From the IMG/VR virus record IMGVR_UViG_3300047476_001353, positions 1 through 32,410 of that record: 32,410 bases of DNA; one strand, given 5' to 3'. A program made the position numbers and the translations under genes. The notes under the pieces were generated by a model that saw only the letters and a list, made by a program, of their open reading frames with translations, had not been told where the DNA came from and searched no databases. Positions 26,211-32,410 of this stretch are shown piece by piece; positions within the stretch are counted from its first letter, which is position 1; each line of letters opens with the position of its first letter. Source of the DNA: a virus.

Positions 26211-26218
26211 TATAAATA
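26211..26218 (+). promoter_or_regulatory. T4-type late promoter, exact TATAAATA
   Basis: This is an exact match to the T4 late promoter TATAAATA in the gap between 25835-26209 and 26240-26566. By T4 spacing (element at about -13 to -6) transcription would begin near 26224, 16 bases before the next ATG. It would drive the second half of the adhesion operon. Confidence 0.8.
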
Positions 26219-26233
26219 CTCCATAAAGGAGTA
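26217..26233 (+). promoter_or_regulatory. RNA hairpin hiding the ribosome binding site of 26240
   Basis: TACTCC (26217-26222) pairs perfectly with GGAGTA (26228-26233) over the loop ATAAA. The 3' arm contains the Shine-Dalgarno GGAG, so a read-through RNA can mask it. RNA started at the adjoining late promoter (about 26224) would lack the 5' arm and expose it. T4 genes e and soc use this arrangement. Confidence 0.55.
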
Positions 26234-26239
26234 ATAAGA

Positions 26240-26566
26240 ATGGCTCAAAAGGTCAACATTGTCATGGACCAAGGCACTACTTTTAGTGTCACATATGAGT
26301 TCACAGATGATAACGGTGATCCCATTGACTTCAGTGCGTATACCGGTACTGCACAGATGCGTAAGTCGTATTCAACATCGACTTACTATGCATTTACGGT
26401 TGGGTTGAATACAATTGGTACAATCAGTCTATCTATGAATGCAGCGAATACTTCAGCTATTACAGCAGGTAGGTATGTATATGATCTAGAGGTAACTGAT
26501 ACAAATAGTGTTATCTCTAGATTGGTCGAAGGAATAGTTACGGTAACACCACAGGTAACTAGGTAA
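26240..26566 (+). CDS. Small Ig-like structural protein
   Basis: The 108-residue protein has an all-beta pattern: KVNIVMDQGTTFSVTYEFTD (about 4-23), DFSAYTGTAQMRKSYSTST, then a C-terminal GRYVYDLEVTD and VEGIVTVTPQV. This matches small Ig-like proteins (the MDQGTTF, GRYVYDLE and EGIVTV anchors) that I remember from marine T4-like tail regions, related in pattern to the N-terminal domain of upper baseplate proteins. It has the strongest ribosome binding site of the region (AAGGAG, 8-base spacing) and its own late promoter, suggesting high late expression. Exact location in the virion is unknown. Confidence 0.75.
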   Translation: MAQKVNIVMDQGTTFSVTYEFTDDNGDPIDFSAYTGTAQMRKSYSTSTYYAFTVGLNTIGTISLSMNAANTSAITAGRYVYDLEVTDTNSVISRLVEGIVTVTPQVTR

Positions 26567-26571
26567 AGACC

Positions 26572-26952
26572 GTGTCAAACAATATAAAGCTCAAGATAAT
26601 CAAGAATCCCAATGCAATAAAGCTTGCAAATGTAAACTTTGCATATGTGGCATCACCTAAGAGTCAACCGACAATTGTCAGAAGCGCATCTGTTAACCTA
26701 GTACCGTATTCAAATACCGCACAGATGTTGGCAAATGATGCCACCACTTATGCCAATGCAGTCAATTATGTCAATAGTCAAAACTTTGTTAATACTTCTC
26801 AACTCTCAACAAACCTAGCTAATTTGACTGTGTCATCTCTGTCGGACGTATCAGTAACACTGCCTATCACCAAAGATAGTACTCTTGTGTACAACACAAC
26901 AAATAATAAATATGAAGTAAAACAATTAGACGTCGACGGAGGAACTTTCTAA
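26572..26952 (+). CDS. Small fibre-region protein ending in DGGTF
   Basis: The 126-residue protein starts at a GTG five bases after the previous stop. The N-terminus is NIKLKIIKNPNAIKLANVNF and the end is LSDVSVTLPITKDSTLVYNT (about 93-112), NKYEVKQLDVDGGTF. The LSDV, LVYNTTNNKYEV and DGGTF combination recurs at the C-termini of marine T4-like fibre-region proteins as I remember. The next gene starts directly after its stop and ends in DGGSF. A short adaptor or fibre fragment is likely; function unknown. Confidence 0.75.
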   Translation: MSNNIKLKIIKNPNAIKLANVNFAYVASPKSQPTIVRSASVNLVPYSNTAQMLANDATTYANAVNYVNSQNFVNTSQLSTNLANLTVSSLSDVSVTLPITKDSTLVYNTTNNKYEVKQLDVDGGTF

Positions 26953-28251
26953 ATGGCCAACAACTTAATTCAGATCAAGAGAAGCGCCACAGCGGCCATT
27001 CCGGCGGCACTTGCCAATGGTGAGCTTGCATTTACATCAAACGGCGACGTTCTCTATATTGGTAGTCCTAATGGATCCATTGTAGGAATCGGTGGTGCTA
27101 GATTCCCAGGCACGCTGACAGCCAATCAAGCGCTGGTTGCAAACTCTACTAGCGGCATTAATGAGATTAGGGTAGGCACAGCTAACGTAGGTGCTGTTTA
27201 TGCAAATGGTAGTCTAGGTACCGCAGGACAAGTACTGACGTCTAATTCTACCGGTGTTTATTGGTCTAGCGTTTCATCTGGTGGTGGTGGCACAGTAACT
27301 TCTGTTGGTACAGGAAACGGTCTAACCGGTGGTCCAATTACTAGCAGTGGCACAATATCAGTTCTTGCAAATAACGGTATAGTAGCTAATTCAACTGGTG
27401 TCTTTGTAAAGGCCGGTACCGGAGTCACAGTCAATGCTACCGGTGTACATATTGGTCAGGCAGTAGAAACAACCAGTGATGTAACATTCAATAAGATTAC
27501 TGCCACAGGCAATGTAGCACTCGGTGATGCTATTACGGATCTAGTTTCAATAAACGGATCTGTTAACACCAATATTATGCCTTCAACTAACAACACCTAT
27601 TTGCTTGGTAATAATAACTTGCGCTGGAGTGAAATCCATGCAGCAAATGTACATTCAAATACCGGTTACTTTGATGGTTCGGTACAGATTGGTGGTAACC
27701 TATCAGTACTTGGTACTACATTCACAACAAGTGCTAATAACTTAATTGTTGATGATCCTCTAATTCAACTAGCTGCAAATAATATTGCAAGTGACTTGCT
27801 TGATATTGGTTTCTATGGTAGCTATAATCCTGATGGTGGCACACATGAACATACCGGTTTATTCAGAGACCAGACAGACAATATCTACAAGCTGTTTACG
27901 GGTCTACAAGACTCACCAACAACTACTGTTAATACTACAGGTGTAGGTTACACAATAGCAACCCTGCAGGCTTATTTGAGTTCTGGCGGTCTTACAGCAA
28001 ATGCAACTACAATTGCCATTACAGCAAATGCTTCAGTCAATGTAGCAATTATAGCCAATACTCTAACACTTTCAACTGCATTGGCAGGCACGAGCGGTGG
28101 TACAGGCAAAGCAACTATAGCTAATAATGCATTGCTTGTTGGTAACTCTATAAACGGCTACAATGAGTTGACTTTAGGCACTTCTGGTTATGTGCTACAG
28201 TCCAATGGCACTGCTATAGTATATGATACATTAGACGGTGGTTCATTCTAA
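26953..28251 (+). CDS. Tail fibre with Mtd-N-like start and DGGSF end
   Basis: The 432-residue protein starts LIQIKRSATAAIPAALANGE (about 5-24), with the IKRS and GELA pattern of Major tropism determinant N-terminal-like fibre heads. A GTAGQVLTSNSTGVYW segment (about 88-103) and VTSVGTGNGLTGGPITSSGT (about 115-134) are shared with the modular fibre at 23565. The middle has NNLRWSEIHAANVHS (about 216-230) and FYGSYNPDGGTHEHTGLF. It ends YDTLDGGSF, like the preceding gene. Multiple small-residue repeats fit a trimeric fibre shaft. It is a second adhesin-type protein; receptor unknown. Confidence 0.75.
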   Translation: MANNLIQIKRSATAAIPAALANGELAFTSNGDVLYIGSPNGSIVGIGGARFPGTLTANQALVANSTSGINEIRVGTANVGAVYANGSLGTAGQVLTSNSTGVYWSSVSSGGGGTVTSVGTGNGLTGGPITSSGTISVLANNGIVANSTGVFVKAGTGVTVNATGVHIGQAVETTSDVTFNKITATGNVALGDAITDLVSINGSVNTNIMPSTNNTYLLGNNNLRWSEIHAANVHSNTGYFDGSVQIGGNLSVLGTTFTTSANNLIVDDPLIQLAANNIASDLLDIGFYGSYNPDGGTHEHTGLFRDQTDNIYKLFTGLQDSPTTTVNTTGVGYTIATLQAYLSSGGLTANATTIAITANASVNVAIIANTLTLSTALAGTSGGTGKATIANNALLVGNSINGYNELTLGTSGYVLQSNGTAIVYDTLDGGSF

Positions 28252-28270
28252 TTAATTTGGGATTTATATT

Positions 28271-28753
28271 ATGAGTGATAAACCTATAGATATGTACTTG
28301 TCTAAGCAGGAGAACCTCTTAATTGAGTTTATTAGGAGGTCTCTGCAGGCAGAAACTAAAGTAGCACTGTTAGATCTAGCAATTCAAGAAGCCAATAAGA
28401 AAGCTGGGGAGTCAAGCGAACAGCTTGGTAACGTTACCGTTGCTCTTGAACAAGCCCTTGACGGACTTAAGTTGGTTACCCTTGAAAGAGACAACCTCAA
28501 AGAAAAGTTAAGAACGGTAGAGAAACATTTAAATGATTGTTTGGTAACAAGCACCAAGTTAAATTCAGACTCCTCTGAATCGATTGTTAAATTAAATACC
28601 GTATTAAACGACTACACCGTATTGAAAGAGAACTATAATCGTGTATGTGAAGAACTCAGTCGACTGCAGTTAGCTAACGAGAGTTCAAGTTTATCCACCG
28701 CAAGAAAAAAGAAGCCTATGAAGCAGGACTCAGAGTGGTCAGATGGCGAATAA
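28271..28753 (+). CDS. Coiled-coil protein inside the fibre cluster
   Basis: I do not recognise this 160-residue protein. It is almost wholly helical with heptad-like spacing: LLIEFIRRSLQAETKVALLD (about 16-35), LKLVTLERDNLKEKLRTVEK, VLNDYTVLKENYNRVCEELS. The C-terminal 25 residues are basic and then acidic (RKKKPMKQDSEWSDGE), probably flexible. There is no proline break or membrane segment. Its stop lies 11 bases inside the next fibre gene, so it is made with that fibre. It could be a fibre chaperone, a trimerising co-factor or a spacer in the virion. Confidence 0.75.
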   Translation: MSDKPIDMYLSKQENLLIEFIRRSLQAETKVALLDLAIQEANKKAGESSEQLGNVTVALEQALDGLKLVTLERDNLKEKLRTVEKHLNDCLVTSTKLNSDSSESIVKLNTVLNDYTVLKENYNRVCEELSRLQLANESSSLSTARKKKPMKQDSEWSDGE

Positions 28754-29720
28754 TACATTTAGACACAAAAGAAGCACGGTCAGTGGTGTGGTTCCAACTA
28801 CTGGAGACTTATCTGCGGGTGAGCTAGGTATTAATCTAGCCGACAAGAAACTGTTTACGGCTAATAGCAGTGCAGTATTTGAACTTGGATCTAATTTAAC
28901 TAATCTAGCAGTTAGCGGCAATCTAACTGTCAATAACATAGCCATGGCTGGTGCGCTAACTGTAAATGGCAATATAAGTATAACAAAGAATGATTCGAGA
29001 CTGTCATTTACTACAGTAGCTGGTAGTTCTAACGTATATTTTGTACAACAAAGCGATGACAACTTTGTGCTTGCTACTACAAACAGCTCAGGTGCAACCC
29101 GACCTGTTTTTAATGTATTTGCAAATACTAATGTGCCAAATCAAAATAGTGCATTGAGATTCAATGGGCCCATTGATATGGGTGTTCAAGGTATCTACGC
29201 TAATAACAGTTTAGGTACTGCTGGTCAAGTACTTACATCAAATGGCGCAAGTGTATATTGGTCTACCGTATCTGGCGGTGGCGGAGGTGTTGCTGGTTCC
29301 AATACGCAAGTTCAATTTAATGATTCGGGTTCAGCTGGTGCAGCTGCCGACTTTACGTTTGATAAAGCATCTAATACTCTTACTGCTACAGTAATATCAG
29401 ATGCGGCAGGAAAGATAAGAGACATTCCCGTTGTTACTCAGTCATCGGCTTATCAGCTGTCTACATCTGATGCGGGTGAGTGTATTTCTACTAGCACTGG
29501 TGGTATTGTAGTCAACGGCGCAGTTCTTGCTACTGGATTTACTACTACCATATTCAATAACTCTGCATCTAATACTACTATAACTGCAGGTGCTGGTGTA
29601 ACAATGTATCTTGCAGGATCAAGTTCAACTGGTAACAGAACATTACTACAGAGAGGCCTTGCTACAGTAGTTTGTGTTGCAGCTAATACATTTGCTATTA
29701 CTGGAAGTGGACTGTTTTAA
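28743..29720 (+). CDS. Tail fibre protein with tip-like C-terminal domain
   Basis: The 325-residue protein starts TFRHKRSTVSGVVPTTGDLS (about 4-23) with AGELGINL, the same type of fibre N-terminus as 26953. GTAGQVLTSNGASVYW (about 158-173) repeats the shaft module of the other fibres. The C-terminal part, RDIPVVTQSSAYQLSTSDAG (about 224-243), then TTTIFNNSASNTTITAG and GNRTLLQRGLATVVCVA, is a domain I recall at the ends of many phage fibres. That suggests it is a complete short fibre. Its stop is one base before the next ATG. Confidence 0.75.
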   Translation: MANNTFRHKRSTVSGVVPTTGDLSAGELGINLADKKLFTANSSAVFELGSNLTNLAVSGNLTVNNIAMAGALTVNGNISITKNDSRLSFTTVAGSSNVYFVQQSDDNFVLATTNSSGATRPVFNVFANTNVPNQNSALRFNGPIDMGVQGIYANNSLGTAGQVLTSNGASVYWSTVSGGGGGVAGSNTQVQFNDSGSAGAAADFTFDKASNTLTATVISDAAGKIRDIPVVTQSSAYQLSTSDAGECISTSTGGIVVNGAVLATGFTTTIFNNSASNTTITAGAGVTMYLAGSSSTGNRTLLQRGLATVVCVAANTFAITGSGLF

Positions 29721-29721
29721 T

Positions 29722-30438
29722 ATGGTGGGCATAGTCAATATGGTGGCCGGTAACCAGCCGCGCATTCATGATTTAACTTTAAGTGGTTCTAATAGTACTT
29801 CTACTGCTACTACAATAACAATTCCAGCCGCTGCGGCCGCTGGTGATATTGCAATATTGTTTGATAGAGCAACTAATAGTGGTCTTGGCGCTCCAAATGC
29901 AGTAACACCATCCGGATGGACTGAGTTAAATACGACGTCAGTCAGTACCTCAGGTGGAAGTTTAAGATCTTCCATAGCTTATAAAGCACTTGTTGCTGGT
30001 GATCCCGGTACTACTGTAACTGGCATGAACCGATTGGGTGCCGGCGGTATTACAAAACTGATGACAACTTTTAGACCAATTTACAGAAGTAGTGTATTAC
30101 GATATGCACCGGTTGCATTTAACTTTGGCAGTATTAACAATGGCCAATCTGTGCCCAGCCAAACTATTGATAAGACTACAATATTCAATAACAATCCAGG
30201 TATAGTAGTTGCACAGTATACTTCTTATAATACCTCCCTTGCTGGTGCTGGAGTAGTCAGAGGCTTTACAACCACACTTCCAACACCTACTGAACTAAAT
30301 AACGGTATCGTGCACTACATAAAGTACACTACTGCCCTTCTAGGATCTAACCCTGCTTCTAATACTACTGTTAGCTTATCGGGTGCACCATTTGGTAGCC
30401 GATTGATACTACAGTCTGGCATATTGACTATTAATTAA
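29722..30438 (+). CDS. Tail-tip/receptor-binding-like protein
   Basis: The 238-residue protein is read from ATG 29722, just after the previous stop; an upstream ATG at 29674 would overlap the preceding gene by 47 bases. The beta-rich sequence has AAAAAGDIAILFDRATNSGL (about 38-57), then PSGWTELNTTSVS, SSIAYKALVAGDPGTTVTG and a series of short strands. The GDIAILF and PSGWT pattern occurs in phage tip proteins as I remember, typically jelly-roll receptor-binding domains. Position after a fibre gene supports a tip role; direct evidence of binding is absent. Confidence 0.7.
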   Translation: MVGIVNMVAGNQPRIHDLTLSGSNSTSTATTITIPAAAAAGDIAILFDRATNSGLGAPNAVTPSGWTELNTTSVSTSGGSLRSSIAYKALVAGDPGTTVTGMNRLGAGGITKLMTTFRPIYRSSVLRYAPVAFNFGSINNGQSVPSQTIDKTTIFNNNPGIVVAQYTSYNTSLAGAGVVRGFTTTLPTPTELNNGIVHYIKYTTALLGSNPASNTTVSLSGAPFGSRLILQSGILTIN

Positions 30439-30450
30439 AGGAATAACTAT

Positions 30451-30771
30451 ATGTCTGAATATAGATGGAACATCAACCAGCTGCTATGTGCTAAGAGTCT
30501 AGATGGATTAACAGATGTAGTACGTGAAGTAAGCTGGTCTCGTATCTTGACTAATGGCCAATACACAGTATTGTCATCCGGTAGATCATCAGTAAGTGAA
30601 CCACAACCATCATCATTTACTCCATATGATCAACTCACTGAACAGCAAGTAACATCCTGGCTAGAAACTATAGTAGATGTTGCAGCAATTGATGCTATGC
30701 TTAACGAACAATTAATAGCTCTTATGCAACCACCACAAGAAGTAGTATTACCTCTACCGTGGATTCAATAG
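30451..30771 (+). CDS. Small DUF7936-like phage protein
   Basis: The 106-residue protein begins SEYRWNINQLLCAKSLDGLT (about 2-21), then VVREVSWSRILTNGQY, SFTPYDQLTEQQVTSWLETI (about 55-74), and ends PLPWIQ. This order (a W in the first strand, DVV-x-V-x-W, PYDQLTEQQV-x-x-W, PLPW at the end) is a family of small phage proteins that I remember as DUF7936. Function is unknown; these genes are usually next to fibres. AAAGGAA, 8 bases before the start, is a good ribosome binding site. Confidence 0.75.
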   Translation: MSEYRWNINQLLCAKSLDGLTDVVREVSWSRILTNGQYTVLSSGRSSVSEPQPSSFTPYDQLTEQQVTSWLETIVDVAAIDAMLNEQLIALMQPPQEVVLPLPWIQ

Positions 30772-30786
30772 ATCATAATAGCCCGT

Positions 30787-30794
30787 AATAAATA
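30787..30794 (+). promoter_or_regulatory. Late-promoter-like element before gp13 (AATAAATA)
   Basis: AATAAATA, 7 of 8 bases of TATAAATA, lies in the 47-base gap between the DUF7936-like gene and gp13, 24 bases before the gp13 ATG. It has the same one-base variant as the divergent pair at 3.7 kb. Confidence 0.6.
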
Positions 30795-30818
30795 TACAAA
30801 GTAACGGATTAAAAAGAT

Positions 30819-31559
30819 ATGGCTCTACCTACAGATAAAGCTTCATTCAAAGAGTATTGTCTCCGCACACTCGGTAAGCCTGTTATTGAGATCAATGTAG
30901 ATGATGATCAGGTTGACGATCGTGTGGATGAAGCTCTGAGTTACTACTGGGACTATCACTTTGATGGTACAGAAAAGATCTTCTATCGCTATCAGGTAAC
31001 ATCACAGACAAAGATTGACAGATACGTTCCAGTTCCTGAGAATGTAATCGGTGTTGTCAACTTGTTCCCAATTGGACAAGGCTTGAATACCAACAACCTA
31101 TTCAACATTCGTTATCAGATTGCATTGAATGACTTGTACACACTGACGTCGGTGTCAATGGTACCTTATTATATGGCACTGACACATGTTCAGTTCCTGG
31201 AGCAGATGCTAGTAGGCCAACAGCCGTTGCGATATAACAGACATGTCAATAGACTTTACATTGATATGGACTGGAGCATAATCAACGTCGGTGACTACAT
31301 TGTAGCCGAAGCCTATCAAGTAGTTGATCCTACTGTATATGCCGATGTGTGGAAAGATAGATGGTTATTGCGCTACTCTACTTGCTTGATCAAGCAACAG
31401 TGGGGTAACAACCTAAAGAAGTTTGGCGGTATGCAGATGCCAGGCGGCATCACATTCAACGGCCAGCAAATCTATGATGAAGCTACCGCAGAACGCAAAG
31501 AGCTTGAACAAGAAATGATCTCTTCTTACTCACTTCCAGTTACTGATATGATAGGCTAG
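30819..31559 (+). CDS. 13: gp13 neck protein
   Basis: The 246-residue protein (T4 gp13: 309) opens SFKEYCLRTLGKPVIEINVD (about 9-28), then QVDDRVDEALSYYWDYHFDG (about 31-50) and a PVPENVIGVVNLFPI strand. The helix-rich middle has MALTHVQFLEQMLVG (about 117-131), then IDMDWSIINVGDYIVAEAY, DRWLLRYSTCLIKQQWGNNL, and a terminal helix. The EY, GKPVI-x-I, DDR-x-DEAL arrangement is that of gp13 in T4-like phages. Gp13 with gp14 closes the head after DNA packaging and joins the tail. It begins a new transcription unit with the AATAAATA element upstream. Confidence 0.85.
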   Translation: MALPTDKASFKEYCLRTLGKPVIEINVDDDQVDDRVDEALSYYWDYHFDGTEKIFYRYQVTSQTKIDRYVPVPENVIGVVNLFPIGQGLNTNNLFNIRYQIALNDLYTLTSVSMVPYYMALTHVQFLEQMLVGQQPLRYNRHVNRLYIDMDWSIINVGDYIVAEAYQVVDPTVYADVWKDRWLLRYSTCLIKQQWGNNLKKFGGMQMPGGITFNGQQIYDEATAERKELEQEMISSYSLPVTDMIG

Positions 31560-31566
31560 TAGATAC

Positions 31567-32142
31567 ATGCTTTCATTCTCAAGATTCATTACCGAAGCAG
31601 CCTCTGTTGTCGAAAAGAAGATTCCTTTTGATAAGAAGGCGGATCCAGGTTGGCACCAAGATGGCGATCATATGATTGTTTATCACGGCACCCATGAACG
31701 TAATATTCCTAATATGATGAAGGATGGTCTAAACCGACCAGATCCAAAGACTGGAATGATCTCTGTTACTCACGACCCCAATACTGCACATGCATATGCT
31801 GCAATGTCAGGTCATGGTGGTGAAGCAGGATTCAGACAAGCAGGCCAAAAAGTAACCACTACACCACACAACGAAAGAGCTGTGGTCAAGATGAAGATTC
31901 CTATGTCGTGGGCAAAGGAACATATGGACCACAATATGAGTGGCAATATCGGTGCGGATGATAAGTCCAATGATCTAAAAGATGCCCGTGTCAGAATGAC
32001 CGACAAGAGAGAACATGAGAGATGGCGTAAAGCCAATCCTGGAAAGCCAGGGCATGTCTACTACAGTGGAACCGAAATTCGTTTCAAGAAATCAGTCCCA
32101 CCAGAGTTCATGGTCGGTCATATGAAGAAGTATGATAACTAA
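31567..32142 (+). CDS. ADP-ribosyltransferase-like protein with capsid-targeting-like tag
   Basis: The 191-residue protein starts MLSFSRFITEA, the pattern of T4 capsid-targeting sequences (MKTYQEFIAEA in T4 internal proteins), with an I-x-E|A prohead-protease-like site after E10. The rest has ART-fold landmarks: IVYHGTHERNI (37-47, with H40), KDGL (52-55), MISVTHDPNTAHAYAAM (64-80), and SGTEIRFKKSVPPEFM (167-182, with E170). These resemble the beta1 YHGT strand, the central strand and the catalytic-Glu region of H-Y-E-type ARTs. The expected role is ADP-ribosylation of a host or phage target after injection, like T4 Alt. The ribosome binding site is weak. Activity and cleavage are inferred. 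Confidence 0.65.
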   Translation: MLSFSRFITEAASVVEKKIPFDKKADPGWHQDGDHMIVYHGTHERNIPNMMKDGLNRPDPKTGMISVTHDPNTAHAYAAMSGHGGEAGFRQAGQKVTTTPHNERAVVKMKIPMSWAKEHMDHNMSGNIGADDKSNDLKDARVRMTDKREHERWRKANPGKPGHVYYSGTEIRFKKSVPPEFMVGHMKKYDN

Positions 32143-32410
32143 ATGGCAACAATATCAGAAGCATTTGTCTACTGCTGGGTGGATAGAGCAACAAACAAGC
32201 TATACGTAGGATCACATAAGGGATCTACGGATGACGGTTATATTTGTTCCAGCAAGCATATGTTAAAAGAATACAAGGAAAGACCTACAGATTTTTCTAG
32301 ACAGATAGTGGCTGAAGGTCTGCACTCTGATATGAGAAAGTTTGAAGGTGCTATTCTCAAGTCAGTCAACGCTAAAAATGACGAGCAGTTCTATAATAAG
32401 CATAATAATG
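32143..32410 (+). CDS. GIY-YIG endonuclease-like protein, C-terminus cut by window edge
   Basis: The first 89 codons are visible from the ATG at 32143, immediately after the ART-like stop. VYCW (9-12) and LYVGSHKG (20-27) fit the GIY and YIG elements, followed by DDGYICSSK, RPTDFSRQIVAEG and the FEGAIL segment that would hold the catalytic Glu, ending FYNKHNN. Related small proteins in T4-like phages (Seg-type) are homing endonucleases that cut intronless relatives and spread with neighbouring DNA. A freestanding position between neck genes fits that. The right edge prevents checking for a DNA-binding C-terminal domain. Confidence 0.75.
   Translation, partial: MATISEAFVYCWVDRATNKLYVGSHKGSTDDGYICSSKHMLKEYKERPTDFSRQIVAEGLHSDMRKFEGAILKSVNAKNDEQFYNKHNN

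Noticed and set aside
26905-26912. AATAAATA 41 bases before the 26953 fibre gene
   Set aside because: It is within the coding sequence of the previous gene, and the strong promoter at 26211 already serves this operon; kept only as a weak possibility.
26953-29720. Diversity-generating retroelement, suggested by Mtd-N-like fibre starts
   Set aside because: No reverse transcriptase, template repeat or adenine-biased variable repeat was seen in the window.
29674-30438. Longer start for the tip-like protein
   Set aside because: The extra 16 residues overlap the preceding fibre C-terminus in another frame; ATG 29722 directly follows its stop.
31567-32142. KptA/Tpt1 RNA 2'-phosphotransferase as identity for the ART-like protein
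   Set aside because: The R-H-R-R catalytic pattern of KptA is not visible; the YHGT and TEI segments fit general ARTs better.

Overview
The window is the late structural (virion morphogenesis) region of a T4-like contractile-tailed phage, by content closest to the marine T4-like group (cyano- and pelagi-myoviruses). The evidence is an ordered set of T4-type baseplate, tail and head-completion genes, stop/start overlaps at most junctions, a late promoter with the exact T4 consensus TATAAATA, and large repeat-rich wedge and fibre proteins of the kind common in marine T4-like phages. No photosynthesis genes, tRNAs, CRISPR arrays or integration genes were seen, so the host cannot be named from this window.

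Layout. A divergent promoter region at about 3.68-3.71 kb separates two late operons. The leftward operon (3667 down to 1) encodes gp4 (head completion, TnsA-like nuclease fold), a gp2-like virion protein, a tail-tube-fold protein (gp54/gp19-like), gp26 with a -1 frame gp51-like extension, a holin-like membrane protein, and a protein with PEVPR/PEVQAR repeats that runs off the left edge. The rightward operon (3721 onward) encodes the baseplate: gp48 (tube cap), gp53 (wedge), gp27 (hub), a lysozyme-less gp5 split from its spike, gp25, gp6, a protein in the gp7 position, a greatly enlarged gp8, and a 2073-residue DUF4815-type structural protein. From 23.35 to 30.77 kb lies an adhesion region: a fibre with three tandem modules, a small chaperone-like protein, an Ig-like small protein, two proteins ending in DGG[ST]F, a coiled-coil protein, a second fibre, a tip-like protein and a DUF7936-like protein. 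After another late promoter come the neck protein gp13, an ADP-ribosyltransferase-like protein with an N-terminal capsid-targeting-like tag, and the start of a GIY-YIG endonuclease-like gene cut by the right edge.

How the genes work together. The hub (gp27, gp5, spike) and wedges (gp53, gp25, gp6, gp7-like, gp8) form the baseplate. gp48 and the tube-like protein start the tail tube, and gp26/gp51 probably act as tail-assembly chaperones. The fibres give host recognition. gp4 and gp13 finish the head and neck.

Most notable observations: (1) a T TTT TTT slippery heptamer near the end of gp26 that joins it in the -1 frame to the gp51-like ORF, giving a predicted G/GT-like chaperone pair; (2) an ART-like protein with a predicted prohead-protease cleavage tag, suggesting a head-packaged, injected effector; (3) a hairpin over the ribosome binding site at 26.22 kb whose 5' arm would be missing from transcripts started at the adjoining late promoter, the logic known for T4 genes e and soc. 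Product names rest on remembered family similarity; no database search was run.
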